Assembly (NCBI GenBank): GCA_903895725.1
Contig: CAITUV010000068.1
Span: 1-64,000, forward strand
Direction: 5' to 3'
Source: an uncultured Myxococcales bacterium
GTDB taxonomy: Bacteria; Myxococcota_A; UBA9042; CAIXZC01
DNA length: 64,000 bases
Below are positions 8,801 to 18,259 of the stretch, one piece after another. The position numbers were made by a program, and so were the translations under genes. The number at the start of each line of letters is the position of its first letter. Positions within the stretch are counted from its first letter, which is position 1. The notes below the pieces were generated by a model, which ran no database searches, had not been told where the DNA came from, and saw only the letters and a list, made by a program, of their open reading frames with translations.

Positions 8801-8829
8801 GGTATAGCAGAAACCGTTGACACGGACAA
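8801..8829 (-). promoter_or_regulatory. sigma-70-like promoter for the beta-helix lipoprotein
   Basis: Read on the minus strand: TTGTCC (8829-8824), a 17-bp spacer and TATACC (8806-8801). The -10 ends only 8 bp before the ATG at 8792, so the leader would be very short. It interlocks with the plus-strand promoter at 8817-8845. Confidence 0.5.
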
Positions 8830-8845
8830 GGGAAAACGATGTAAT
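8817..8845 (+). promoter_or_regulatory. strong sigma-70-like promoter for the pseudokinase-TPR gene
   Basis: A perfect TTGACA (8817-8822), a 17-bp spacer and TGTAAT (8840-8845, five of six) lie 47 bp before the ATG at 8893. Its -35 falls inside the spacer of the opposing promoter, so RNA polymerase cannot occupy both at once. Confidence 0.7.
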
Positions 8846-8892
8846 GGGATTACTTTGCGCGCAGGCGAGGAGCCTGCCGGAGGTACCAGTCC

Positions 8893-11800
8893 ATGAGCGA
8901 CGAGCTTTCCCTCAACTACATCCTTGAACACCGCTTTCCGCACCCCATCGCGGCCCCGTTCCGCAATGCGAGAACGGCCACCGGGGGGCCCGACCGGGCC
9001 GCGTTCAACCTTGCCGCAGTGGACGGCCTTGTCCGTTACCTGGGCTGCATCCTCCTGAGCGATTACTTCTCGAAGTCACCTGCCCCCGAGAAGGCCGCCA
9101 AGGCGGAGGAGTTCCTGCTCCATCCGACGCCGAGCCGCTGGGCCGAGCTTGCACTTGAGCTGGCCGGGCAGCTCTCCGGACGCGGACCGTTCATGCCCGA
9201 TTTGTGCGGCGCGCTCATCGGCCGGAACGGAAAGCCCACCCAGACCGGCAGCTCGCTGCTGACGCTGGCCCAGACGGCCACCGAGCTGCTGTCGAACCGG
9301 AATCTCCTGGTCGACGCGGGCAAGTCGGGCGAAACCGCCCAGCTGCTCGCCGAGTCGCTGGCCGAAGTGGTCCGTCCCCTCCTGTTCCTCCAGGCCCATC
9401 CTCTGGTGGTCTTCCGGAGCCATGCGGCCCCCGGCGAAGCCGGTGGTTTCCAAGGCTTCATGATGCGATGGATGGGATGCCGGACGCAGCCGCTGCCCAT
9501 CGGAATCGACTTTGATGGGACCGTGCCGCTCGGTCAGGTGTTGCTGCTGGCCCCCGAGGGGGACCGGGCGCTCGAGCTGTCCCCGTTCATGGCCGTGGCC
9601 ACCCCTCCCTCCCGGCAGAACGAGGGATTCTACCTGGCCAGCGGGCTTCGCACCCCGAGCACCCTGCGCCTGGAGAGCTTCGCACATGGCCGTTTCATCA
9701 CCCGTGAGCTGGGCGACAAGGGGCAGCCTGCCAACCTCTGCGAGTACATGCTCTCCTGGGCCGAAGGGGGAGCGCTCGCCCGGCTCGTGCCCACCGAAGG
9801 GTCGGCCAACCGGATGAAGTTCCAGAGCAAGCTCCTGCCGTCCGAAAAGGTGCTCGAGGGGCGATACCAGACCCTTGGATTCATCGGGCGAGGCGGCATC
9901 GGGGCCGTCTACCAGGTCCATGACCTCAACGAGAAGACCGACAAGGCCGTCAAGATCCTGTACCCGGACCTGTCTCGAAACGAGTTCTTCACCCGCTACT
10001 TCCTCGAAACCGGTGCGATGCTCTCCCGCCTCTCGCACCGGAACCTCGTACCGGTCTACGAGGCGGGGTACTCCTCCACCCTGCAGGAAAACCACATCGT
10101 CATGAAGTACATGAGGGGCGGCTCCCTCGCTGAGCTCCTCGAACGACGCGATACCCTCCCCCCGCGGGAGTGCATCCGGATTGCCCTGTCCGTGCTCGAA
10201 GCGCTCCACCACCTGCACGAGAACAACCTCCTCCACGGCGGAATCCATCCGGGCAACATCCTCAAGGACGAGACCGGAACCTGGTGCCTGGGGGACTTCG
10301 GAATCCTGCGCCTGCCGTCTTCCCGGGTAGCGGCATTCCGACCGCTCGAGCGGCTCCATTCCCTGCGCTACGCCTCTCCCGAGCTTCTCCTGGGAGGACA
10401 GGCCAGCCCCGCGTCGGATCTCTACTCGCTGTCCATCGTGCTCTACGAGATGCTCACGGCCCAGATTCCGAGCAAGACCGAGTTCCTCGCTCCATCCGAG
10501 CTCATCTTCCCGATTCCCGAAGAGCTGGACCAGGTGCTGGAAAAGGCGCTCGCCTACAATGCCCGGGACCGCCATGCCAACGCCATGGAGCTCTTTGCAG
10601 CCCTCAGTGACATCGAGAGCAACATGGGGGCCGAATACCAGGTGAGCTCCGTCGCACAGGCGCAGCAGCTCCTCGGGCACCTGGGCGACGTCCATGTGGG
10701 TAACCTGGAAGGGATCGACAACGAGCGGTCCGAAGCCCTGGCCAAGGGGGATTTCGAAGGGGCCGCCCGTTTGCTCCAGGTCCGGATCGACGAGGTCTGG
10801 GACGTCGAAGAAAAGGTCTTCTGGATGCAGCAGCTTGCCCAGCTCTACTTCGAGAAGCTGGACATGCCCGGCAAGGCTGTCTCGATTTACCGGGACTGCC
10901 TCGAGCTGGCCCCGGACAACCCGGTGGCGACGCAGGCCATCATCGAGCACTTCGAGAAGACCGGGCAGTGGGACGAGCTGGCCGACCTCCTGGACGAGCT
11001 GCGCCAGGGTACGGAAGCGGGACCGCCGGTGGAGGGCTACCTCCGTCGGCTGGTCGAGCTCTACCGGGACAAGCTGCACGATCCGGCCCGGGCGTCGGAG
11101 TTCCTCGAGCTCCTCGTCGAGAAGACCGGCGCCAAGGCCGAGTGGATCGAGCTCCTGGTGCGCCTGAAGGAAGAGGTGAAGGACTGGGCCGGGGCCGCAA
11201 GGGCCCTGGAGAAGTGGCAGGCGCTGGCGGCCACGCCCGCCGAGCGGGCCAGCATTCTCCGTCGCCTGGCGGCCATCTACCAGGACGAGCTGGACTCGCA
11301 CGATTCGGCGGTCCGGGCCTGGGAGCAGGCACTTGCCGTCGAGCCCTCCGACAAGCTGGCCATGCAGGCCCTGCGCAAGCTCTATCGGGCGCTGTTCAGC
11401 TACGGCCGCCTGACCGAGCTGCTCAAGAAGATGATCGAGGCCGCCCCATCGGATCCCGCCGAGCTGGTCGAGCTGTACCAGGAGCTGGGGGAGATGCTCT
11501 CCTCGTACGTGTATGATTCCCGGACGGCCCTGGGGGTCTGGACCGAGCTGCTCAAGCTGTCTCCGGGCAACCAGACGGCGCTCTCTTACCTGGAGCGCCT
11601 CTACCTCCGGGAGGGGCAGAACGACAAGTACATCGGCATCCTCGAGCAGAAGGCCGAGGCGACCACGGATCCGGCCGAGAAGGCGGGGGTGCTCCTGTCC
11701 ATGGCCCTGGCGCGGGTCGAGTTCCTCTCCGACATCGTCGGTGCCCGGGCCGCCCTGGAGCAGGGCCTCGCCCTGGCACCGGGCCATGCCGGCATCGAGG

Positions 11801-14800
11801 CGGCGCTCGAACGTCTGTACGCACAGCACCAGGATGGCGAAGCCCAGAGCCGCCTGCTCCTCTCGCGATTGGAGCGGGAGCAGGATCCCACGGCCCGTCT
11901 CGAGATCCTCTGGAAGTTGTCCTCCCTGTTCGAGAAGTCCGGGGAGCCCGCCCAGGCATCGCTCGAGGTCATGAAGCGGGCGTTTTCGGAGGCGCCGGCG
12001 GATGCTTCCGTGCGGGTCGAGGTGGAGCGCCTGGCGGAGAAGTCCGGCAATTGGGACGACCTCGTGGCGTTCTACGTGGAACAGCTCGCCCGCTCCGAGG
12101 CCGGCAGCGAGGTGAGGAACTACATCGCCGGCCGGCTGGCGTTCCATGCCCTTCATTCGCTGGCCGACCGCACCAAGGGGGTTTTTGCCCTCACCGAGGC
12201 CGCTCGTCTTGCCCCGGACAGTGAGCCGCTCCTGCGTGCCCTGCTGTCGGTCTACCGCGAGCAGGAGAAGTGGGGGGATCTGGCCGGCACACTGCTGTCC
12301 TACGTCCCCAAGGCCGAGGAGGCCCGGCGGGCCGAGCTCTTCGAGGAAGCCGTCCTCCTGGTGAAGAACCGACTGGTGGGAACCCCGGAAGGCCGCAAGC
12401 TCATCGGGCGGCTGGTGGAGATGTCGTCCGAGTTCGTCGGCACCCCGGGAAATGCCGCACTCGTCGAGGTCTGCCGCATGGAGGATGACCATGTGGCGCT
12501 CGGCCAGGTCGCAGAGCGGGAGCTCGACAAGGAGCTCGACCCGATGCGTGCGCAGACGTTGCGTCTGTACCTGGGCGAGGCGGCCATGCGGGCCAAGGAT
12601 CCTGCCCGTGCCCGGGTCTGGCTGGAGGCTGCGCTCGAGAAGTCCCCGCACGACCCCGATGTCCAGCAGGCCCTCCAGGATGCGATGGCCATGGCGGAGG
12701 ATTGGGCCGGGTTGCTCAGGCTCTACCGTCGGCTCATCCCGGTGACCGAGGACAACACCACCAAGCTCAGCTACCTCGAGAAGGCAGCCCAGATCGAGCT
12801 GTCCGTGTTCAATCGGCTGGACAATGCCATCGAGCTGTTCCGGCAGCTGGTGGCCGAGGCCCCCAGGAAGATCGAGTACGTCAACTCCCTGGCCGATGCA
12901 CTGGGACGGGCCGAGCGGTTCACCGAGCTCGCCTGGCTCTACGAGCAGACCTCCCAGCATCTCAAGGGGGACGAGCGCAGGCAGATGCTGCTCTCCCTGG
13001 CCACCCTCTATCAGGAGCGGCTGTCCAACCCCGATGCCGCAATCCTCGCATTGCGCCAGGTGCTGCGCCAGAACCCGGACGACGGCGAGGTCTTCGACCG
13101 GGCCCGCACCCTCTGTCTGGGCGAGAAGCGCTACGACACGCTGCTCAAGCTCCTCTCCGAGCGCAGCCGCTCGGCAGCGTTCGAGGAGCGCCTCACGCTC
13201 ATGGTGGAGATGGCGCGTCTGTCGGCCATGGAGATGGGGCTGTTGCCCCCGGCCAAGAGCTACCTGGACGAGGTCTTGCGGGAGGAACCCGGACACGAGG
13301 GGGCCTTCGAGCTCTACCGCCAGATCCTTGAGCGACAGGAGGACTGGAGAGGGCTTGCCTCGCTCATGGAATCACAGTTCGGCCGCGTCGAGGACGAGCG
13401 AAAGCGGGTCGAGATCGGTCTCCAGGCGGCCCGTCTTCTCGTCGAGAAGCTCGACCACAAGGTCAGGGCCTGTGAAATCCTCGAGAAGGTCTGGGAGCTG
13501 GACCCCAGGAATACCGGGGCCGCTCTCTCCCTGGTGGAGCTGTACGCTTCCCAGTCCCGCTGGGACCGGGCGGCCTCCATGCTCACGCTCCTGCACTCGG
13601 GCGAGGCGGACCTCTTCCCCGAAGAGAGTGCCCGACTCGCGTTCCTGTCGGGGCTCACGCACGAAGCGCTCCTGAGACGCCCGCAGGCCATCGAGGCGTT
13701 CCGCGCGGCACTGGATGGTGGATATCGCATCGACGACGTCAAGGAGAAGCTGGCGACGCTGCTCTACATGGAGGAGTCGTACGCAGAGGCCAGGACCCTG
13801 CTGGCCGGGCTCCTCGATTCCGGGCGGGTCAGCGGGGACCGGCTGCGCGAGCTCAAGGCCATGCTGGCCGACACCGACCGGAAGCTGGGACGCATGGACC
13901 GGTCGCGGGAGCACCTCGAAGGGCTTCTCGCCCAGTCGCCGGGGGACAAGGAGACGCTTCGCAAGCTCATGGACGTCTGCCGCTCCGACGGAGACAAGGA
14001 CTCGGAGGCCCGCTATCTGCGCCAGTACCTGGAGGTGGAGACCGACCCCGAGAAGCGCTTCCCGCTGCTGGTGAGCCTCGGCGATCTTGCCAAGGAGCTT
14101 CCGGGGCTTCGCGACGAAGCCATCGCCGCCTACGAGAAGGCGGTTGCCATCAACCCGACCTCCCGGGGTGTCATCATCTCCATGGGGCAGCTCCTCCTCG
14201 ATGCCGGGCGGTACGAGGAGGCAGCCCGTGCCTTCCGGGAAGTCGAGAACGTCGAGACCGACTCGCGCAGGAAGGCTGCGCTCGCGCTCACCCAGGGGGT
14301 GCTCTTCGTCGAGAAGGCCGCCAATCCTGAGCAGGCGGCGATCCACCTGAGGCGATGCCTCGAGCACGACCCGACCAAGGTCGAGGCATTCACCATGCTC
14401 GAGAAGATCCTGGTCGAGCGGACCGACTGGGAAGGTCAGAAGGAGCTGTACACTTTCATGCTCGACAAGGTCGGAGAGAAGGGGGTGCCGGATCTGCTCT
14501 TCCGGCTGCATCTCAACCTCGGGCGCGTCCTCGTGGAGAAGCTTTCGGATTCCAAGGGGGCGCTCGAGCACCTCGAGCAGGCAGCGGAATACAACCCCGA
14601 GGATGCCGAGCTCAACGAGATCCGGGCCGGGATCTACATGCAGAGCGAAGGAGGGCTCGAACGGGCCCTGGAGGAATACCGAAAGCTCACCCAGGACGAT
14701 CCGCACGACGCCAATCTGGTCCGGGCATTCCGGAAGACCAGCTCTCTGATGAAGCGCTTCGACGAAGCCTGGTATGCCTCCGCCATCCTTGACCTGCTCG

Positions 14801-15672
14801 GAGCCGCCAGCGTCAAGGAGAAGGCCTTCCTCCAGAAGTTTTCTTCGGCCGCGCTGAAGATCAAGCCCAAGGTCGTCGACATCGACCGGTTCCGTACCGA
14901 TCTCGTGGCCGAGGAGGAGGACTGGGAGCTGACCGAGATCATCCGCATCCTGTTCGAGCGGATGTCCGGCAGGCTTCCGCTGCCCACGCCCAAGTCGCTC
15001 GGGCTGACCCGGGAGCGGCTCCTGGACGAGGAGCGGGCACCCATGGTGCTCAAGATGGTCGAGGTGGTTTCCAAGGTGCTCGGCATCCCGGTTCCCCAGG
15101 TGTACCTGCGGGAGGCGGTCTCCGGAGCGGTCAAGGAGGGGTGTTTCCCGGGTACGCTGGTGGCTGGAAACGACCTCGTGGAGGCCCGCAAGGGCAAGGA
15201 GCTGAGGTTTGAGCTGGCACGAACCCTGGCTCTGTTCGTCCCACACCACATGGCCGTTGGAATCATCGACCGGGACAACCTGAGGTTGCTGCTGAGCAAC
15301 CTGCTCAAGCTGGCAGTCCCCGGATTCCCCGAGCCGGCCGGCGATCCCAAGGTCAACGCCGACCTGAGAAAGGAGATGGAGAAGGCGATTCCGGCCGTCG
15401 AGATGGGGCGGGTCCGGGAGCTCATCATGACTCTGAAGAACAAGGGGGGAGAGCTCAGCGTCAAGCGCTGGCTCATCGGAATCGAGAAGACCTCGGCCCG
15501 GTTCGGCCTGCTGTTTGCCAACGACCTGCATGTGGCGGTCAACCTCGTGAAGGCCTCTTCGGTTCAGCTGTCGGCTGCCTCTCGCGAGGAGATTGTCGAT
15601 GACCTGCTGAGCTACTCAATCTCGGAACCGTTCTCGCGGCTGAGAACGTACCTTTCCATTTCAGTGGTGTAG
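8893..15672 (+). CDS. giant protein: kinase-like domain (probable pseudokinase) plus TPR array
   Basis: 2259 residues. An N-terminal ~325-residue region precedes a protein-kinase fold (~326-570). The fold has a glycine loop GRGGIGAVY (332-340), the VAIK-type Lys354, DFG at 468-470 and a SPE motif. The catalytic loop reads HGGIHPGN (448-455). Gly450 replaces the catalytic Asp of HRD, and His452 replaces the Lys, so phosphotransfer is doubtful although ATP binding is possible. Residues ~590-1900 are dozens of TPR-like helical repeats. The last ~250 residues form a separate unrecognised domain (ELRFELARTLALFVPHH). No membrane segment is seen. GGAGG lies 9 bp before the ATG. Probably a large cytoplasmic scaffold. 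Confidence 0.85.
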   Translation: MSDELSLNYILEHRFPHPIAAPFRNARTATGGPDRAAFNLAAVDGLVRYLGCILLSDYFSKSPAPEKAAKAEEFLLHPTPSRWAELALELAGQLSGRGPFMPDLCGALIGRNGKPTQTGSSLLTLAQTATELLSNRNLLVDAGKSGETAQLLAESLAEVVRPLLFLQAHPLVVFRSHAAPGEAGGFQGFMMRWMGCRTQPLPIGIDFDGTVPLGQVLLLAPEGDRALELSPFMAVATPPSRQNEGFYLASGLRTPSTLRLESFAHGRFITRELGDKGQPANLCEYMLSWAEGGALARLVPTEGSANRMKFQSKLLPSEKVLEGRYQTLGFIGRGGIGAVYQVHDLNEKTDKAVKILYPDLSRNEFFTRYFLETGAMLSRLSHRNLVPVYEAGYSSTLQENHIVMKYMRGGSLAELLERRDTLPPRECIRIALSVLEALHHLHENNLLHGGIHPGNILKDETGTWCLGDFGILRLPSSRVAAFRPLERLHSLRYASPELLLGGQASPASDLYSLSIVLYEMLTAQIPSKTEFLAPSELIFPIPEELDQVLEKALAYNARDRHANAMELFAALSDIESNMGAEYQVSSVAQAQQLLGHLGDVHVGNLEGIDNERSEALAKGDFEGAARLLQVRIDEVWDVEEKVFWMQQLAQLYFEKLDMPGKAVSIYRDCLELAPDNPVATQAIIEHFEKTGQWDELADLLDELRQGTEAGPPVEGYLRRLVELYRDKLHDPARASEFLELLVEKTGAKAEWIELLVRLKEEVKDWAGAARALEKWQALAATPAERASILRRLAAIYQDELDSHDSAVRAWEQALAVEPSDKLAMQALRKLYRALFSYGRLTELLKKMIEAAPSDPAELVELYQELGEMLSSYVYDSRTALGVWTELLKLSPGNQTALSYLERLYLREGQNDKYIGILEQKAEATTDPAEKAGVLLSMALARVEFLSDIVGARAALEQGLALAPGHAGIEAALERLYAQHQDGEAQSRLLLSRLEREQDPTARLEILWKLSSLFEKSGEPAQASLEVMKRAFSEAPADASVRVEVERLAEKSGNWDDLVAFYVEQLARSEAGSEVRNYIAGRLAFHALHSLADRTKGVFALTEAARLAPDSEPLLRALLSVYREQEKWGDLAGTLLSYVPKAEEARRAELFEEAVLLVKNRLVGTPEGRKLIGRLVEMSSEFVGTPGNAALVEVCRMEDDHVALGQVAERELDKELDPMRAQTLRLYLGEAAMRAKDPARARVWLEAALEKSPHDPDVQQALQDAMAMAEDWAGLLRLYRRLIPVTEDNTTKLSYLEKAAQIELSVFNRLDNAIELFRQLVAEAPRKIEYVNSLADALGRAERFTELAWLYEQTSQHLKGDERRQMLLSLATLYQERLSNPDAAILALRQVLRQNPDDGEVFDRARTLCLGEKRYDTLLKLLSERSRSAAFEERLTLMVEMARLSAMEMGLLPPAKSYLDEVLREEPGHEGAFELYRQILERQEDWRGLASLMESQFGRVEDERKRVEIGLQAARLLVEKLDHKVRACEILEKVWELDPRNTGAALSLVELYASQSRWDRAASMLTLLHSGEADLFPEESARLAFLSGLTHEALLRRPQAIEAFRAALDGGYRIDDVKEKLATLLYMEESYAEARTLLAGLLDSGRVSGDRLRELKAMLADTDRKLGRMDRSREHLEGLLAQSPGDKETLRKLMDVCRSDGDKDSEARYLRQYLEVETDPEKRFPLLVSLGDLAKELPGLRDEAIAAYEKAVAINPTSRGVIISMGQLLLDAGRYEEAARAFREVENVETDSRRKAALALTQGVLFVEKAANPEQAAIHLRRCLEHDPTKVEAFTMLEKILVERTDWEGQKELYTFMLDKVGEKGVPDLLFRLHLNLGRVLVEKLSDSKGALEHLEQAAEYNPEDAELNEIRAGIYMQSEGGLERALEEYRKLTQDDPHDANLVRAFRKTSSLMKRFDEAWYASAILDLLGAASVKEKAFLQKFSSAALKIKPKVVDIDRFRTDLVAEEEDWELTEIIRILFERMSGRLPLPTPKSLGLTRERLLDEERAPMVLKMVEVVSKVLGIPVPQVYLREAVSGAVKEGCFPGTLVAGNDLVEARKGKELRFELARTLALFVPHHMAVGIIDRDNLRLLLSNLLKLAVPGFPEPAGDPKVNADLRKEMEKAIPAVEMGRVRELIMTLKNKGGELSVKRWLIGIEKTSARFGLLFANDLHVAVNLVKASSVQLSAASREEIVDDLLSYSISEPFSRLRTYLSISVV

Positions 15673-15728
15673 CGTTAGGCTGATTCGACCGGACTTGACC
15701 CGACCGGGTCCATGGAGGAGCCAAGAAG

Positions 15729-16058
15729 ATGGGCGGAGCAAATGTGGTGAACGTGACCGATCAGGATTTTGATGCCGTGGTTCTCAAGAGCAACAAGCTC
15801 GTGCTGGTAGATTTCTGGGCCACGTGGTGTGGCCCATGCATGGCACTGGGACCGACCCTCGAGGGACTGGCGGACGCCAATGCCGGCAAGGTGCTGGTGG
15901 CCAAGCTGAACGTGGATTCCAGCCGCCAGGTGGCGGGTACCTACCGGATCACCTCCATCCCCACCGTGCTCTTCTTCAAAGAAGGGCGTCTGGTCGATTC
16001 CCTGGTGGGGGCGCGTCCCAAGGCCCAGTACCAGGCCATCGTCGACAAGAACCTCTGA
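15729..16058 (+). CDS. trxA: thioredoxin
   Basis: 109 residues with the canonical active site WCGPC in the expected place (DFWATWCGPCMALGP) and the cis-proline loop SIPTVLFF. It reduces disulfides in the cytoplasm; there is no signal peptide. Length equals that of E. coli Trx1. GGAGGAG ends 8 bp before the ATG. It follows the giant TPR gene by 56 bp and precedes zapA, which has its own promoter. Confidence 0.95.
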   Translation: MGGANVVNVTDQDFDAVVLKSNKLVLVDFWATWCGPCMALGPTLEGLADANAGKVLVAKLNVDSSRQVAGTYRITSIPTVLFFKEGRLVDSLVGARPKAQYQAIVDKNL

Positions 16059-16071
16059 GCGGGCGCGTTTC

Positions 16072-16099
16072 TTGACAGGATCCCGCATCACACTAGAAT
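16072..16099 (+). promoter_or_regulatory. sigma-70 promoter upstream of zapA
   Basis: A perfect TTGACA (16072-16077), a 16-bp spacer and TAGAAT (16094-16099, five of six) lie 31 bp before the zapA ATG. This should start a transcript through zapA and the following RNA/rny interval. Confidence 0.7.
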
Positions 16100-16130
16100 G
16101 GCGTCGTGATTTGGAATTGGAGGAGCGTCC

Positions 16131-16412
16131 ATGACCAGCATCGTCGTCGAATTGCTTTCCCGCAAGATCCCCATTCGCACCGAGGATTCCGAGGAGCACA
16201 TTCGGGAGCTGGTGGGCTACCTCCAGGGGAAGATGGACGAGATCGACCCCGACCGTCATCTTCCCGAGATGACGCTTGCCATCCTCGCCCTCCTCAATAC
16301 CGCTGACGACTTCTTCAAGGAGCAACAGCGCGTCCGAGAGCTCAAGGAGACCATTCGCGCCAAGTCGAATTTTCTTCTGGAAAAAGTTGGCGAGAACCGG
16401 TATCTTTGCTGA
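16131..16412 (+). CDS. zapA: ZapA-like cell division protein
   Basis: 93 residues matching the small ZapA family, which bundles FtsZ protofilaments at the division ring. The N-terminal beta/alpha part (IVVELLSRKIPIRTEDS, then a helix with GYLQGKMDEID) is followed by a long C-terminal helix suited to the tetrameric coiled coil. GGAGGAG is 5 bp from the ATG. The order zapA, structured-RNA interval, rny supports the call, because zapA next to the 6S RNA gene is a recurrent arrangement in bacteria. Confidence 0.85.
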   Translation: MTSIVVELLSRKIPIRTEDSEEHIRELVGYLQGKMDEIDPDRHLPEMTLAILALLNTADDFFKEQQRVRELKETIRAKSNFLLEKVGENRYLC

Positions 16413-16424
16413 ACGAGCCTCCGT

Positions 16425-16620
16425 CACGGAGGATGACATATGCGCTCTTGCGCGTGAGGTTGCAGGCGATGCTACAGCCCACACGGGCGTTTGTCGAAGT
16501 TGACCTGAATAGCCGTGTTGGCCCACGAGGACAGGCTCGATATGTCCTGTCCCTGGTCGCGTGGAGGAAGAACGCCATACCACCTCTGGGGTGAGTTCGC
16601 GTCCATTTTCCGGCGGCCTT
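16425..16620 (+). ncRNA. ssrS: candidate 6S RNA (ssrS) between zapA and rny
   Basis: The 294-bp gap between zapA and rny holds no credible reading frame but much potential structure. GGACAGG (16529-16535) pairs with CCTGTCC (16545-16551), CCACG with CGTGG outside it, and GGCGTT with AACGCC further out, leaving a large asymmetric bubble. A small CACC/GGTG hairpin follows near 16580-16592. A long rod with a central bubble, at ~180-200 nt and next to zapA, suits 6S RNA. I could not recover a convincing closing stem, the ends are approximate and the strand is assumed from the neighbours. Confidence 0.4.
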
Positions 16621-16706
16621 CCGCTTCGCATGCTCTCCTGTCGTCCCACCGGACCCTGGCTCCAGGTTGTGCGGTTGTCTGACCCAGATTGCCAGAGGTT
16701 GCATCC

Positions 16707-18257
16707 ATGGTGGCCGTATACATTCTGATCGGACTCGTATTGGGCGGCGGCGCCGCCGCATTCTACTTCTTCGTCCTTCGAAAACGGGAGACCCAGGAGC
16801 TCCTGGCCGCCCGTTCCTCAGCGGAAGGCATCGTCACCGAGGCGGAGAAAAAAGCCGAGGAGGTTCGCAAGGAGGCGCACCTGGAGGCGCGGGAAGTCGA
16901 GAACCGGGCCCACGAATATGAAAACGAGACTCGACAGCGCCGGCTCGAGCTCCAGCAGGTCGAGCAGCGCCTGCTGAAGCGGGAAGAGAGCATCGAGCGA
17001 AAGGGTGACCTGCTTGCCTCCAAGGAGGGGGAGCTCCAGTCCCGGGAGAAGAAGGTCCAGGACAAGGAGAAGGCGGCCCAGGGCATGACCGAGAACTACG
17101 AGCGTCTCGTCGAGCAGGGGCGCAAGGAGCTCGAGCGGGTTGCCGGGATGTCGGCCGAGGAGGCCAAACAGGCCCTCGTCGGCGAGATGGTGGCAGAGGC
17201 CCGTCTCCAGGCCGCCCGGGACGTCAAGTCCATCGAGGACGAGGCTCGCGACCGGGCCGAGTCCAACGCCAAGAACATCATCGCTTCGGCCATCAGCCGG
17301 TATGCCGGCGAGTTCGTCGCCGAGCAGGTCGTCACCGTGGTCAACCTCCCCAACGAGGAGATGAAGGGACGCATCATCGGCCGGGAAGGGCGCAACATCC
17401 GCGCCTTCGAAGCGGCCACGGGCGTCGACCTCATCATCGATGATACACCCGATGCCGTCGTCGTCTCAGGCTTCTCCTCCGTTCGCCGGGAGGTCGCAAG
17501 ACTGTCCCTGGAAAAGCTCATCAGCGACGGACGCATCCACCCCTCCCGCATCGAGGAAATCGTCAAGAAGACCGAGGGTGAGGTCGAAGCGCTCATCAAG
17601 CAGGCCGGTGAGAAGGCCGCCATGGAGCTCAACGTGTACGGGCTTCATGCCGAGTTGGTCAAGTACCTGGGACGCCTCCGCTACCGCACCAGCTACGGCC
17701 AGAATGTGCTGGCACACTCCGTCGAGGTCGGATTCGTCGCCGGGCTGCTTGCCGGCGAGCTCAACCAGAACGTGAAGATCGCCCGCCGGGCAGGATTGCT
17801 CCACGACATCGGCAAGGCCGCGGACCAGGAATCGGAAGGGCCGCACCACATCGTCGGCTGCAACCTGGCCAAGAAGTTCGGCGAGTCGGCGCAGGTAGTC
17901 CAGGCCATCCGCGCTCACCACGAGCAGCCGGAAAGCATCCTCGACCACATCCTGATTGCGGCCGACGCCATCTCCGGTGCCCGGCCTGGTGCCCGCCGCG
18001 AGCTCCTCGAGACCTACGTCAAGCGGCTCGACGACCTCGAGGCTCTGTCCCGCTCGTTCAAGGGCGTCGACGAGGCCTACGCGTTCCAGGCCGGCCGTGA
18101 GATCCGAGTCCTGGTCAAGCCCGAGATGGTTTCCGACGAGGAGCTGTCCGTGCTGGCCCACGACATCGCGGCCAAGATCGAGCAGGACCTCACCTATCCC
18201 GGCCGCATCAAGGTCGCAGTCATCCGACAGACCCGGGTCGAGGCAACGGCGAAGTAG
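16707..18257 (+). CDS. rny: ribonuclease Y
   Basis: Membrane-bound endoribonuclease that initiates mRNA decay. An N-terminal TM helix (about 3-26) leads into a long coiled coil rich in E/K/R (to ~200), a KH RNA-binding domain (IIGREGRNIRAFE) and an HD domain with HSVEV, LLHDIGKA and AHHEQP metal-binding residues. The ATG at 16707 gives 516 residues, the usual length, with AGAGG 9 bp upstream; an in-frame TTG at 16689 would add six residues and has no Shine-Dalgarno. Its stop lies 2 bp from the stop of the convergent acyl-CoA dehydrogenase gene. Confidence 0.95.
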   Translation: MVAVYILIGLVLGGGAAAFYFFVLRKRETQELLAARSSAEGIVTEAEKKAEEVRKEAHLEAREVENRAHEYENETRQRRLELQQVEQRLLKREESIERKGDLLASKEGELQSREKKVQDKEKAAQGMTENYERLVEQGRKELERVAGMSAEEAKQALVGEMVAEARLQAARDVKSIEDEARDRAESNAKNIIASAISRYAGEFVAEQVVTVVNLPNEEMKGRIIGREGRNIRAFEAATGVDLIIDDTPDAVVVSGFSSVRREVARLSLEKLISDGRIHPSRIEEIVKKTEGEVEALIKQAGEKAAMELNVYGLHAELVKYLGRLRYRTSYGQNVLAHSVEVGFVAGLLAGELNQNVKIARRAGLLHDIGKAADQESEGPHHIVGCNLAKKFGESAQVVQAIRAHHEQPESILDHILIAADAISGARPGARRELLETYVKRLDDLEALSRSFKGVDEAYAFQAGREIRVLVKPEMVSDEELSVLAHDIAAKIEQDLTYPGRIKVAVIRQTRVEATAK

Positions 18258-18259
18258 CC

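Noticed and set aside
9076..13296. A 1406-codon open frame antisense to the pseudokinase-TPR gene, and similar long antisense frames elsewhere
   Set aside because: High third-position GC removes stop codons on the opposite strand; the composition is H/R/G/P-rich without domains, and the sense gene is unambiguous.
16689..16706. TTG start for rny
   Set aside because: It adds residues not typical of RNase Y and lacks a Shine-Dalgarno; ATG 16707 gives the canonical N-terminal TM.
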